From assembly GCF_963169125.1 (NCBI RefSeq), contig NC_084794.1, forward strand, positions 155,940,858 to 156,004,857: 64,000 nucleotides of DNA. The letters run 5' to 3'. The notes beneath the pieces are model-generated. The model was not told the DNA's origin. It did no database searches and saw only the letters and a list, made by a program, of their open reading frames with translations. The DNA comes from Humulus lupulus (taxonomy: Eukaryota; Streptophyta; Magnoliopsida; Rosales; Cannabaceae). The position numbers were made by a program, and so were the translations under genes. How positions within the stretch are numbered: the first letter of the stretch is position 1; each line of letters starts with the position of its first letter. Positions 1 through 11,630 of the stretch are shown piece by piece.

Positions 1-1160
1 TAGCTAAAGGTTGTTTGGTGACAGACATGAGTTTATGGTGGTATAGAGATCGGATTTGGGATCCGATGGACATTGAGATTAACTGAGAGATTTCTGATGA
101 ATCTCACTCTATTCTTTTATTAGCTTCATTCAGGCATCGTGAAAGGGTTACATGATGTGAAATCTTTATAGTGATGGCCTGAGATGAAGGGACATATATT
201 AAGGCATGTGTAAAGTTCTTAACCTGTTAGCAGATCGAGGCAGAATATCAGGAAACAGCAAGGCCATTACAGCCTTTGGGTATTTTATAGTGGGAATAAG
301 AGAGCATCGTGGTGAGTTTCGCGGTGGGATTCCTAGGTTGATGGATCGGTATGATTTGGCATTAAGACATTGTGGACTGGTAGTCCAAGTGACTTTATTT
401 TATCAGTAAGGATAGAGAGCCTTCATGAACTCAAGGTCTATCTTATCAGATGAAGACTTTATTGTGACTTCCAGGTTTTGGAAGGGTTAGGAAGGCGATG
501 AGTATATAAATGGAACTCAGTACAGTTTATCACTCTCAGACTGGTGGTAAATCAGAGAGAGAGGGTTATCCAATTATTGTTGGAGGAACATCTTATAAGA
601 TGAGTGAGGAAATATATATATATATGTCTTGATCCTGAGGTGGTTCAGGGGATTTGTGAGATTGCTGGAGCTTGAATTTTGGTTGCTCATTCCTCGGAAT
701 AGAGGGAAAGTATTATTGAACTGGAAAGTAGGAATGTGGAATTCCAGGTAGGAGAATGTGTTTTCTCTAAAGTATTACTATAGAGAGAAGTGAGGAAACC
801 CCAGTTCAAGTTAAGCCCTAGTTTGCTTCAGCAATTGGAACCTAATTGGGTCAGAGCAGGGTGACTCTGAATCAGTTTTACTTTTGGCACTGGCAGTTGT
901 ATACAGAGAGTTATGTGCTTCCATGCAGTGGGCATGGGCCGAAGGAATTTATAAATTGAATTATGAGAATCTGAAGGTTAGGTTAAGTATTCCGGTAAGG
1001 AATAGCCAGTTCAGATTGTGACATAAGTAATGAGGTTCTGTTGAACAGAATGTACCTCGGGTTAAGGTAAGGCTATCGAAATACTGAAGTCAAGGAATGA
1101 CTTAAGGAATTTGTGACAAGTAAGTGGAATTCTAGTTCCGAGCTGTTGAGTAAATTTCGA
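1..1160 (+). pseudogene. Decayed integrase-to-chromodomain end of pol, element A
   Basis: This is the 3' end of a Ty3/gypsy pol gene, too damaged to read as one frame. By eye it follows the integrase half of E1 (59880-60297 plus 62703-63600) in order. A stretch near 210-270 matches the zinc-finger CxxC region and the GLLQPLGI-type segment. The stretch at 480-600 matches the integrase core around the TQ..FST..HPQT..S and catalytic glutamate region. The stretch at 735-800 matches the basic linker before the C-terminal domain. Frameshifts and stops are frequent, so it is an old copy. It runs directly into a polypurine tract and LTR, which fixes it as the end of a plus-strand element whose start lies outside the window. 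Confidence 0.75.
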
Positions 1161-1175
1161 GGACGAAATTTCTGT

Positions 1176-1189
1176 AAGGAGAGGATAGT
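1176..1189 (+). other. Polypurine tract of element A
   Basis: The purine-rich run AAGGAGAGGATAG lies immediately before the 3' LTR and would prime plus-strand DNA synthesis. It follows the family-typical text AATTTCGAGGACGAAATT, which recurs in the same place in elements E2, C and D. Confidence 0.8.
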
Positions 1190-2178
1190 TGTAATGCCCC
1201 AAATTTCCTAATAAGGTTTAGGACCTTGATTAGGAGGCCGGGAGGGCCATAATTGATTTATTATAGTATTTAATGATTATATGCATGTTCATGTGAATTA
1301 TATTATTATATGACTGTAAACACATGCATATGGGAGTATTTATAGTTACGAGGGTATTTTGGTAATTTGGCCACTGTGGGCGTAATTGTATATTTTGGGT
1401 GCATGATTGTGATTAATTAATATAGCCACACTATAAGGTGGATTGGTTCGAGCTATCGACATGAGACGATCATGAGATGTAAGTGTTCGGTCTAGTCATA
1501 ACGGGTTTAAGTTCAGGGCTCGGGGTGAATTTAATGATTAGAGCATTACTGGGAATTAAAGGGTAATGGGATATGATTTATTGGTATTTGGGAATGTTGA
1601 GATTAGCGGGAATTGGAGAGCGTTAATTATAATTAACGAGATAAACGGGAAAGGACGGTTTTACCCTCGGAAGCTTTTAGAGGGGTTTATTTGGCTTAGG
1701 GGTATTTTGTTCTTTTGACCCTAAGGATATATATGACATAAAGGGATGTAGATTGATACTAAAACAGAGCCTATCCTCTCCTTTACCCTTCCATCCCGTA
1801 CAAATTTCCTCCCTCACCTCTCTTTGAATTTTGAGAGCTCAAATGGAGGTGTTGAGCTAGGGGATTAAAGGTGGCAGCTAGGGAACCTATAACAACCATC
1901 AAAGGGGATTCAAAACTGTGTTTGAGGTGAGTTCTAGTTATGAATTTAAGGTGTGCTCTGTTTTTTTGAGTTAAGTTTTGAGTTTCTTAAGTCTTTAAGC
2001 TTAGGATTGGACTTTGTGAATTGTTGAGTTTTTGGTTGGTTTGAGCTTCAGGTTTTGGTGGTTTTGGACCATTGAGAAGTTTGGTAATATTGATTTGATG
2101 ATTTGGAGATGTTTAGATGGGTTTTTGGAAGGTTTTAGAAGTGGAAAAACGAAGAAAAATGGCTGGTGCGAAGTTGGG

Positions 2179-2277
2179 CCGCGGCCCTGTTCTTGGGCAC
2201 CGCGGCCCTAGCTTGAAGAAGGTGGTGGAGGCTCTGTCAGGGGGGCGCGCCGCGGCATGGTCCATGTAGGGCCGCGG
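2179..2277 (+). promoter_or_regulatory. Four-palindrome module (CCGCGG core) in LTR of element A
   Basis: CCGCGG occurs at 2179, 2200, 2250 and 2272, giving spacings of 21, 50 and 22 bp in AT-rich surroundings. The same pair-gap-pair geometry recurs with other core palindromes in the other LTRs of the window. The role is unknown; paired binding sites for a dimeric factor is an inference. Confidence 0.6.
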
Positions 2278-2525
2278 ACCTTAAGGGAAAAAAAAATACT
2301 AAATGGTGGTTTTGTGATGGGAACTTAACTCTAAGGGCCTAGGATCGAACCTACTACCTAGTTGAGTGGGATTTGATATTCCGGAGGCTTGGGTTGGGTT
2401 TGGAAGTATTTAATTACTCATTTTGATGAGGTTTTATGTTTGGTTATGACTAGGTGACTGCTAATGGACTAGAAGTTGATCGTTCTCAAGGGTCGTTCTT
2501 TTAATCGTTCTAGCTCGACTTTGAG

Positions 2526-3582
2526 GTAAGAAAACTACACCCTATGTATATGTGACATGCATGGCTATTAATGATGCATGTTGGTTGATTATTGAGTATG
2601 ACATGCATGGCTATTATCGATGCATGTTGGTTGATTATTGAGTATGACATGCATGGTTATTATTGATGCATGTCGGTTGATTATTATGTGTGACATGCAT
2701 GGCTATTCTTGTTGCATGTTGGTTGACTATTAAACGTGACATTCATGGCTATTATTGATGCATTTTGGACTGTTGGATATATTGCATATGATGCACGAGA
2801 AACCTGTGATTAGGACATGCTTTGTATACTGGGTGTGATATCGTTCAGAGCTTGAGCCTCTGTGTTAATGCATAGTCCTAATTGTACTAATATCTGTTAA
2901 GTAAGCATGCTAAATACCTTGTTTATGGTTATTGGACATGTGGTATATGTTTGGTGGCATGGCTTACCTGTGTATGGCCCTGACTTATTAGTCAGAATCG
3001 ACAATGGTGTCAGATCCGTCTGTGAAGCTGTGACTTATTAGTTAAGTTCACCACGGGCTGAGCACTGGTCGTGTTTTACTGACCCAAGGGTCAGAGGTGG
3101 CAGTGCGTTGTAAACGCCGGGCCAAATAAAGATTAGATCTAATCGAGGTCGGCATTGAATGACTCATATGGGGTATTAGTGCTGGACCGACCGGAAGGTC
3201 AATGAGAACTATAAGCGTTTGCCTGGTCTACGACCAGATGACTATAGCCAAGGTATATGACCCCGGTGACTGGTTGTCACATGGCTAAGGGACGTTGTCC
3301 ATAGTTTCGACTCTAGAGTCGTGAGGAAGGTTATGTTGGTGACTAATCACCTTGCACCTGTCCTAATCAAACTTAAGAAAGAATAACTTATCGATTAAGC
3401 CCTGGTGACCCTATCGTCACATGGCTAGAGGGAGCGATGCTCAATATTGTGACTTTTGGTTATTGTCTCCTATCTATATGGACCGTTGGTTCTGAAGGGT
3501 TACTTTGGTTATTGTTGATATTATATCATGTTATACCGTGTTTTCTTGCTGGCCTTCGGCTCACGGGTGCTAGGTGGTGCAG
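2526..3582 (+). other. Putative LTR leader intron (element A)
   Basis: A donor (GAGGTAAGAAAAC) and an acceptor (GTGGTGCAG) bracket 1057 bp. Matching donor and acceptor pairs lie at equivalent places in the LTRs of E1 (55650-56085), the solo LTR at 60298 (61883-62321), and elements D and C. The acceptor is always preceded by text like TTGCTGGGCCTTGGCTCA. This copy is longer, partly because of the tandem array inside it. Confidence 0.4.
2553..2782 (+). repeat. 46-bp tandem repeat, five copies, inside the LTR
   Basis: Units begin at 2553, 2599, 2645, 2691 and 2737 with TGACATGCATGGCTATT or a near variant. The first four are exactly 46 bp and the last is diverged. Most units carry two ATGCAT palindromes. 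I do not see this array in the other LTRs of the window. Confidence 0.9.
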
Positions 3583-3940
3583 GTAAAGGCAAGAGGAAGC
3601 TAGACCATCCTTGAGTTGGAGAGCTTAGGTGATGACGTGGACATATGCGGCTGCTCGTCCGCCACGGCCGAGGTTTAAAGTGGGACTAGGGTTGTACCCT
3701 ATTTTGCCGCTTAGAACGGCCTGTTGTAAATATTTTCTGTAATGGACTCTGAAACTTTATTTTCGGGATCCCAATGTATATATTAAACGTTCTAGTGAAA
3801 CGTTACATCTTAACCAAAGTTTTTAATCCCTAAACCGCTAATCATACTTAGTTCACGATTTTGGCCAAATGACTCGGTTAGCGAGTTTAGCACTGTTTAC
3901 AAGGCGCACCATAACGGTCCCTGGAGTTTGGGGGGTTACA

Positions 3941-4231
3941 TTATTCCTCGAAAAAATCGTTCTCTCTAGGCTGCATCGATTGGTACCAAGTTAGAAGAAA
4001 ACTTAGCCAACCTATCAAATTTCCGGGAATACTCAATCATAGTCATGTTTCTCTTAACCAAACCAGTGAACTCATCCACCTTCATAGTTCAAATTGCGTT
4101 GTTGTAGTACTTCTCATTAAACAAGTCCCATAACTCATCCCAACTCATAACAGTGACATTTTGGGTTCGGGATACAACTTCCCACCAAATGTGGGCATCA
4201 TCCCATAGCATATAAATGGCACAAGTCACCC
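3941..4231 (-). pseudogene. gag fragment of an older chromovirus (element G)
   Basis: Read on the minus strand from 4231 downwards this gives the conserved gag core: DAHIWWEVV, a WDELWDLFNEKYY segment, VDEFTGLV, FDRLAKF, then LVPIDAA and a damaged RFFRGI. It is interrupted by a stop after YYNNAI and another after DAA. It corresponds to residues about 115-220 of the E1 gag. It ends where the LTR of element A begins, so element A appears to have inserted into it; the rest should lie beyond the left edge. Confidence 0.72.
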
Positions 4232-4232
4232 T

Positions 4233-4388
4233 ATACTTATTGGTTGTTTGTACTTTGTGTTTGTAAGATTGATGTGATATATGAGAATGAATGACCTAAG
4301 AGAGTCGGAGCTGATGGTAAGCATACTGAACGCAGCTCGGCCTAAGCGAGCTAGGATCAGCCAGATAAACAAAGGGCTCAGCCACAAC
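4233..4388 (+). repeat. LTR fragment, E2-type, about 155 bp
   Basis: This stretch is close to the reverse complement of about 7195-7350 inside the LTR of E2, including the GATAAACAAAGGGCTC segment. It lies between the reverse gag scrap and the forward gag of element F. No LTR ends are present, so it is a rearrangement product. The 230 bp that follow (4389-4616) show nothing recognisable. Confidence 0.65.
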
Positions 4389-4616
4389 ATTTGGTAGCGA
4401 ACAATAGCAAAACCACGATGGAGTAAATGGAGACTAAGGACGCAGTGACGCAAGTAAATCCATGACAACGGAGTTCAACATAAAGGACAATGACAAGCTA
4501 CAAACCGCTGCAACAATGAGGACAAGTAATGAGTTGCGACATGATGAAACAAGACAAATGCTACTGGTACAAGCAAAGGATTACCAGGGACAACAAGATA
4601 CTTAGCAATCCTAAAG

Positions 4617-5295
4617 ATGGATGCAAGAATTTGGTGGGATGCGGTTAAGCATACACAAAATTTAGACACCATGACCTGGGATAACTTTGTACAAGTCTTT
4701 AGTAAAAAGTACTATAGTGCTGCAGTGCTAGAAACCAGAGTTGATGAGTTCGTATCATTGACACAAGGCAGCCTTTCTGTCACAGAGTATGCCCAAAGGT
4801 TCGATAGGTTGGCAAGGTTTTCCCCTAAAATTGTTCTAACAGAGGCCATGAGGGTCCAAAGATGTGAAGATGACCAACGTTGAAGTGGTTAGTTATGCTG
4901 AGATTTTGGATAAGGCCCTTGATGCAGAGTATTTAGAGAACCGTGTATGGAAAAACAATGCTGCAAGAAGGGAGGCCAACAAAAACAAGGTCTTCCAAGA
5001 GGGAAATATGAGGAAGGCCTAGTAAGGGTAGGGCACTGGCATTTACAAGAGACCTAGAACCACAACGCCAAATTTTAACAACCATAACAATCATAACTTT
5101 CACAACAATGACGACCACAAAAACTACTATAACCACAAAGTTGAGTACCCCAACTGTCCTAAATGCTCAAGCCGACATTTAGGGGAATGTTAGGCAGGCA
5201 GAAACAAGTACTACAAGTGTGGTCAGACAGGTCACCTAAAGAAGGATTGGCCATAGTGGAGGGCAGGAGCTGGGCAAGGCAATAATGGCAATCTA
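4617..5295 (+). pseudogene. gag of element F, broken
   Basis: Gag capsid polyprotein fragment. An open stretch of 88 codons holds DARIWWDAV, WDNFVQVFSKKYY, TRVDEFVSL, LSVTEYAQRFDRLARF. It then shifts frame near 4865, continuing with a VEVVSYAEILDKAL segment. A nucleocapsid zinc knuckle is visible at 5151-5250 (CPKCSSRH…C then YYKCGQTGHLKKD), with a stop inside the first knuckle and the final cysteine lost. The N-terminal third of gag is missing or unrecognisable. It is closer to the gag of D than to that of E1 in motif wording. Confidence 0.8.
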
Positions 5296-5652
5296 GTGCC
5301 AGCTAGAGTCTTTGCTTTGACTCCAATAGAGGCAGCCAACAACAACACCATTGTCACAAGTCAGCTCTCTATTTCTTTTATAAGTTGTAGAATCCTCATT
5401 GATTCTGCAACAACTCATTCTTATGTAGCCTTAAATGTAATTGATAATCTAGGATTTCCTTGTAAACTCTTCAAGAATAGTTTTAGTACACTGTTACCAT
5501 CAGGAGAGATTATGTTGTCATCTAGGTGGTTACAATCAGTCTCAATAGTAGTTGAGGGAAGGGAATGTACAGCAGACCTCATTAAATTAGAGATGTCAGA
5601 ATATGATGTAATTCTTGGCATGGACTGGTTAACTAGTTTTGAGCTACTATAA
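5296..5652 (+). pseudogene. Aspartic protease domain of element F
   Basis: Retroviral-type aspartic protease that would cut the gag-pol polyprotein. The 118-codon frame begins MPARVFALT, the usual start of the PR segment in this family. It contains LIDSATTHSYV at the active-site position, where the catalytic loop normally reads DSGATHSF/Y, so the glycine is changed to alanine. It ends with the conserved [10 protein letters not shown], then a stop. The glycine loss and the downstream stops mean it is not expected to work. Confidence 0.8.
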
Positions 5653-6632
5653 ACTGTAGAAGGAAAACAATAGAGTTCAAACCAGATAAAGGTTTGAACT
5701 GACAGGATTTTGAACACCTATCATATCGGCATTGGAAGCTCAAAATATGATGCAACATGGCTGTTTAGCATACTTTGAAAATGTTGTAGATAAATATAGA
5801 GAGACCAAAATGAAACAAAAAATGTTCACATAGTTTTGAGTTTCCAGAAGTGTTTCCCAAAGACTTACTAGGTTTCCCCGAGACAGAGAAATCAAACTTG
5901 TGATCGAACTTGCACCAGAAATAGCACTGATATCCATGGCACCCTACTGAATGGCACCTGTAGAGTTGAAGGAACTCAAGACCCAATTACACGAGTTTTT
6001 GGAGAAAGGGTTCATACGACCTAGTCATTCACTGTGGGGAGCACCAGTACTGTTTGTAAAGAAGAATGATGGGAGTATGAGAATATGCATCAATTACTGA
6101 GAACTCAACAAGGTCACAATCAATAACAAGTATCCTTTGCCTATGATAGACGATCTTTTTGATCAACTGCAAGGGGCGGTAGTGTTCTCTAAGATTGATC
6201 TGTGATCCAGGTACCATCAATTAGAGGTGAAGGAAGGAGATATTCCCGAAATGACATTCAGAACTTGTTATGGGCACTACGAGTTTTTAGTGATGTCATT
6301 TGGACTCACTAATGCCCCAGTAGTATTTATCGATATGATTAATAGAGTATTTAAGGACTTCTTGTGTAAGTTGGGAATGGTTTTCATAGATGACATTCTA
6401 ATTTACTCTAAGACTAAGGATGAGCATGAGGAGCATTTGACACTGACACTTAACAAGCTCCGAAAACATCAACTTTACGCTAAGTTTTCCAAATGTGAAT
6501 TCTAGTTAGAACAAGTAACTTTCCTAGGGCACATAATGTCCAAAGATGGGATAGCAGTAGACTCAACTAAGATCGAGGCCGTAAGGGATTGACCCCAACC
6601 CAAGAATGCCTTAGAGGTCAGAATTTTCTTAG
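5653..6632 (+). pseudogene. Reverse transcriptase of element F, cut by insertion
   Basis: RT domain in several pieces. Visible motifs are [40 protein letters not shown], a MSFGLTNAP stretch, and the catalytic box [11 protein letters not shown] at about 6378-6410. An open part of 92 codons covers 6227-6505. Stops replace arginine-type positions near 6100 and 6202, and a tryptophan near 6503. The gene is interrupted at 6633 by the LTR of element E2 in the connection region, and its continuation is not found on the far side. Confidence 0.85.
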
Positions 6633-8885
6633 TGTAACACCCTAGATAACCAAGACCGTTACACTGTGTATTTTAAAATGTTGCAAGACTTGCTAATCAA
6701 GTCATTTGAACAATAAAGTGTTCCTCAAGTTAACTATCAGGTTATGGTTAAAAGATTTTGATTATTAATGGTTCATTCTCATTAAAATAGATGTTTGGTA
6801 AATGGGATCCCAAAAACAGGGTTTAAGAGACAATTTACAACTCCCAAAAGTTTTGTACAACCAGTAGCCACTCTAACGGAAAAATAAAAAATTTAAGGCT
6901 CTGTCCCTATACTATCCCTCAGTCATGGCAGACGAGTAGTTGACAATGTATACCTCTCCCCCAGAGCTCTCCAACTCATGGTTGGTCCAACTTCCCTTTG
7001 CCTTTACCTGCACCACGTAGCACTCGTGAGCCAAGGCCCAGCAAGAAAACCATAATAGCAAGCACACCAAGCAACAATTAAATACAACCAATTTTAACTC
7101 AAACAGTTAAATCAGTTAACATAAATCAAATATAAAAACAACCAATGGTAAACACTTCATCTCAAAATACATATCAAAGTCAATTATGCAAATGCTTAGG
7201 GTTGGCAGGCTTAGGTCGAGCCCTTTGTTTATCTGGCTGACCCTAGCTCGCTTAGGCCGAGCTGCATTCAGTATGCTTACCATCAGCTTCGGCTCTCTTA
7301 GGTCATTCATTCTTATATATCACATCAATCTTACAAACACAAAGTACAAACAACCAATAATTGGGAACCTTAGTCCCTTTCTCAACCACACAAGGGTGCA
7401 GTTTTCTTACCTCGAATTCCGAGTGGAGAATACAATATGATCCCAAGCACGAGCCTCAGTCCTGAGCCTTGGCAATAAACCTAGACACAATGGCCAATGG
7501 GTAGTCATCAATTTCTAATCCATATAAATATTTAGGAAACATTAGCTAGTCACCAGGACCTTGGTTTCTACTAAACTAGGTAGCAGAAATCATCCCCAGC
7601 ACTTAGGTTTGAACCCCCGAGCCCTTCTAATTATAAAAACCAACCTAGGACAAAATCCCCTAGGCAGGCCGCGACCTGGCCCTAACGGTCGCGGCGCACC
7701 CCCAAGTCAGAGACTCAACTCCCCAAGTCTTAGGGGGAGGTGCGCCATGACGTGCCTTCAAGATAGAGAGCACATCCAGGGCTATCTGGGCATGCGGGCC
7801 GCGATGCCCATGAGCTAGGTCGCGAGACGCCCCCACGTACCAAAAATTTATGGGTTTTCTCCAATTCTTCCTAGCTCCCAAAACTCAACTCGAAAATACA
7901 CCCTAGTCAAAACCAGTTTGAGATTTCTAAATATCACCTCAGAAACACACCTAAAGCCTAGACTAAAAAATTTAATTCTCCCTAACCTCCAACTTCAAAA
8001 GCTAACCAAAGAACTTCAAAATTTATCTAAACCCAACCAAAAATTCAAAGATTAAGAACTAGAATTCTTACCTCTGCTTGTAACTCAAATCCCCAGCAGT
8101 GACTCTGAATGATCCTAGTGTGATCCCCTAGGTTTCCACGGCTGAATTCCCTGGCCTAATCCTTCAGTCCACCAAGAATTCTCCAAGCAAGAAAGAGGGG
8201 AATGGAAATCGTGCAAGAGAAGGGAAAGAAAGAGAGAGATAGAGATTTTGGGGTCTTCCTAATGTGTCTAGTGATTTCTAAATACTCTTAGAGCCTAAGC
8301 TGATCTCATCCTCAACCAATACAATGACTAAAATGCCCCCCTTGAGTTACTTAGCCGCTTAATTTCTCTAAGGGTAAAATAGTCTTTTCCCCCCAGTTCC
8401 TGGTAACTCCTCAAGTGTTCCTAATGTTTACCAATTAATCTCGTCGTCCAATTAATTGCCAAATACCTATTCAATATCTAATAAATCCCAAAATATTCTC
8501 TAAATTCCCAAAAATACCCATAGGCTCTCCCCGAGCTGGGTATTCAACCCTGTTGTGACTATTTCGCTAATCCGCTCACTAAGACCGTCTCGAGCCATAT
8601 GCTGCAAATATATCCACATAATAATGTGGTCTCAACCATTTATCACATATAATCATATTTATGCCCTCAACAGGCCAAAATTACTAATATGCCCTTATAA
8701 GCTATAAAGGCCCACATGCATATCTAATACTCATAAACATACATATAATATATCCATATAATCATGTTAATCATGCATGCCACGTAGTCACGCATTTAAC
8801 CAATTAAACATACACATAACCAATTATGCCCTCCCGGCACACTAATCAAGGCCCTAAGCCTTATTAGCGATTTTGGGTGGTTGCA
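6633..8885 (-). repeat. 3' LTR of element E2
   Basis: In plus coordinates it starts TGTAACACCCTAG and ends GGTTGCA, 2253 bp; the opposite terminus carries TGCA instead of the usual TTACA. On the minus strand it opens with text matching the other LTRs (CTAATAAGGCTTAGGGCCTTGATTAG). Palindromic motifs lie at 7669, 7689, 7745, 7799 and 7820, with pairs 20 and 21 bp apart. On the minus strand a possible donor lies near 8068 and an acceptor near 7012. Confidence 0.88.
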
Positions 8886-8921
8886 ACTATCCCCTCCTAC
8901 TGAGAATTTCATCCTCGAAAT
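8886..8921 (-). other. Polypurine tract region of E2
   Basis: On the minus strand the sequence after the pol stop reads AAATTTCGAGGATGAAATTC then a GTAGGAGGGGATAGT purine run ending at the LTR. It matches the layout at 1150-1189 and 48704-48738. Confidence 0.75.
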
Positions 8922-9812
8922 TTACCTGAATAACTCGGGATACTGATCTCGCATCACTGACTCAAGCTCCCAGGTTGCTTCCTTGACCTTGTTATTCCTC
9001 CATAACACTTTGACTAGAGGAATCGTCTTGTTCCATAGAGCCTTGTCTTTCCTGTATAGGACTTGAACCGGCCGCTCCTCATATGACAAATCTGTCTGCA
9101 ACTCCAAATCCTCATACCTCAACACATGAGTCGTATCTGAAACGTACTTTCGAAACATAGAAATGTGGAATACGTCATGAACTCCCAATAACAATGATGG
9201 CAATGCCAACCTGTAGGCAACTAGCCTGATCCTCTCCAGGATCTCAAAAGGTCCTATGAATCTAGGGCTCAACTTGCCCTTTTTCCCAAACCTTCTCACC
9301 CCTCACAGTGGTGAGACTTGCAGAAACACGTGGTCCCCTACCTGGAACTCCACGTCCCTACGCTTAGGATCAGCGTAGCTTTTCTGTATGCTTTGCGAAG
9401 CGAGCGTTCGAGCTCATATCTTATTGATAGCCTCATTAGTCTTCTAAACCATCTCCGGTCCAAAATACTTCCTCTCACCCATCTCATCCCAATGAATGGG
9501 TAATCTACACCTCCTTCCATATAACATCTCGTATGGAGCTACTCCAATCATTGATTGATAACTGTTGTTGTACAAAAATTCAATCAATGGGAGATACTTA
9601 CTCCAATACCCCTCAAAGTCTATCACACATGCCCTAAGCATGTCTTCCCATACCTGAATCATTCCTCTCAGATTGTCCATAAGTCTGAGGATGAAAGGTC
9701 GTACTAAACTTCAGCTGAGTCCCCATAGCCTTCTGCAAACCACCCCAAAATTTGGAGGTGAATCTAGGATCCCGATCCGATACTATAGATTGGAAACCCC
9801 ATGGAGATGTAC
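8922..9812 (-). pseudogene. Integrase core and chromodomain-like end of E2
   Basis: C-terminal part of pol, which would insert the cDNA and tether it to chromatin. Minus-strand segments show [17 protein letters not shown] and a [10 protein letters not shown] stretch (9634-9825), [14 protein letters not shown] with a NNSYQSMIG segment (9444-9680), then a clean 125-codon C-terminal piece at 8922-9299. That piece holds KGKLSPRFIGPFEIL and ends with the chromodomain-like EATWELESVMRDQYPELF. Frames are shifted between the pieces. The zinc-finger half and first catalytic aspartate are absent, replaced by the LTR stub at 9813. Confidence 0.85.
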
Positions 9813-10125
9813 TGTAGCGTCCCAAATTTGCTAATTAGGCTTAAGGCCTTGGTTAGTGTGCCTGGAGGGCAATGAGTGATTTATTATTATAATATGTGAA
9901 TTTGTATGAATATGTGATTAGAGATGCATGTTTAGGTGAATTAAATATGCATGTGGACCCCGTTTGGCTATTAGGGGCACGTTTGTAATTTTAGCCCGTT
10001 CAGGGTGTAAATGTGATAATTGTGATACACTTGTGGTATATCTGTGTTGCACGATCTGAGACAGTCCTAGGGAGCCGTTAGCTAGAAAATCACAACAGGG
10101 TCGAAAACTCGACTCAGGGCGAGTG
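9813..10125 (+). repeat. LTR stub (first about 313 bp) inside pol of E2
   Basis: This begins TGTAGCGTCCCAAATTTGC and follows the start of the plus-oriented LTRs at 32950 and 60298 (AAGGCCTTGGTTAGTGTGCC). It stops abruptly before GGCCAACCGG, which codes for the GRLA segment of E2 pol. E2 pol lacks the roughly 630 bp present in E1 between GRLA and the LHG…SD(R/W)DP segment. The likely history is an LTR insertion followed by a deletion that removed most of the LTR plus adjacent integrase. Confidence 0.75.
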
Positions 10126-11630
10126 ATACTGGCCAACCGGCCCACAACTACCTCTATCCTCGCTCTGGACATCTCCTCTGCCAACTCTCTCGATATCTGT
10201 GCAGAGCTAAACAACTATCACGGGCCCTTCCGGCTCAGCACATCTACCACTACATTGGCTTTCCCTGGGTGGTAAAGGATGTCACAATCATAGTCCTTCA
10301 CCAACTCCAGCCAATGCCTCTGCCTCATATTCAGGTCCTTCTGGGTAAAGAAATACTTCAAACTCTTATGATCGGTGTATATCTCGCACTTTTTACCATA
10401 CAAGTAATGTCGCCGAACTTTCAATATGAATGCCACCGCTGCCAAATCTATATCGTGGGTAGGGTACCACTGCTCATACTCCTTCAGCTGTCGTGATGCA
10501 TAAGCAATAACCTTCTCATTCTGCATCAACACACGTCCGAATCCCAACCTCAATGCATTATTGTATGCTACAAACTTCCCTCCCTTCGAAGGAAGGCTCA
10601 ACAACGGGGCAGTAATCAACCGTCGCTTCAGTTCGTGGAAGCTATTCTCACCATTATCTGACCAGAAGAACTTCAAATTCTTCCATGTCAATTCTATCAT
10701 CGGTGCAGCAATATTCAAGAACCTTCCCACGAACCACCTGTAATATCTCACTAACCCAAGGAAGCTCCTCACCTCTGAGGCGTTCCTTGACCTTGGCCAA
10801 TCCATCACTGCCTCTACCTTAGCTGGATCCACCTTAATCTCATCTACACCAACAATGTGACCAAGGAATGTCACTTTTGGTAACCAGAACTCACACTTCT
10901 TAAACTTGGCATACAATCGATGCTCTCTCAATCTCTGGTATACCTGTTGGAGATGTCGTTCATGTTCTGCCTCTGAAATGGAGTAAACCAAGATGTCGTC
11001 GATGAAGACAGTCACAAATTGATCCAAGAAGTCCTTGAACACCCTGTTCATTAAGTCCATGAATGATGCTGGGGCATTGGTCAAACCAAATGACATGACC
11101 AGTAACTCATAATGTCCATACCTCGTACGGAAGGTCGTCTTCAGTATATCCTCGTCCTTGATCCATAGCTGGTGATAACTAGATCGAAGATCAATCTTCG
11201 AGAACACCGTCTTTCCCTGCAGCTAATCGAACAAGTCATCGATCCTTAGTAAAGGGTATTTATTCTTGATTTTCAACTTGTTCAACTCCATGTAGTCTAT
11301 ACACATTCTCAGAGTCCCGTCCTTCTTCTTCACAAATAAAACCGGAGCTCCCCATGGTGATATACTAGATGTGATAAACCCCAAATCAAGAAATTATTGT
11401 AACTGTATCTTCAACTCTTTCAACTCCGCCAGAGCCATCCTATATAGTGCCCTCAACACCGGCTTAGTACCCGATGCTAACTCAATAACAAACTCCCTGT
11501 GCGGCGTCAGTCCTAGTAAATCCTCAGGGAAGACATCTAAGAACCTGCGTACTAATTTGGTTTCTCTTGGCCTTGCTTGCATAACCTTGGTGGTGTCCAC
11601 CACACTTGCTAGAAAACCTATACAACCACC
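10126..11630 (-). pseudogene. RT and RNase H of element E2
   Basis: Polymerase region of pol. The longest intact piece is 329 codons at 10218-11207. It carries [26 protein letters not shown], the catalytic [32 protein letters not shown], then RNase H motifs [15 protein letters not shown] and [16 protein letters not shown]. The RNase H signature before these reads AYNNALRLG, where D usually stands, so a catalytic acid may be lost. Upstream (11210-11600) the frame has stops after DDLFD and KIQLQ but retains [21 protein letters not shown]. Confidence 0.88.

Larger units (their letters stand above)
1190..3940 (+). repeat. 3' LTR of element A (chromovirus, Tekay/Del type)
   Basis: The LTR begins TGTAATGCCCC after the polypurine tract and ends GGGGGGTTACA, 2751 bp long. 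The start matches the other LTRs here (…CTAATAAGG…GGCCTTGATTAG). The last about 170 bp match, in reverse, the LTR that begins at 63609, so the two belong to one subfamily. Internal landmarks in order are a TATA-like stretch near 1727, a pyrimidine-rich leader, a palindrome module (2179-2277), a possible leader intron (2526-3582) and a 46-bp tandem array. It is followed by gag sequence of another copy in reverse, so element A was inserted there. Confidence 0.88.
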
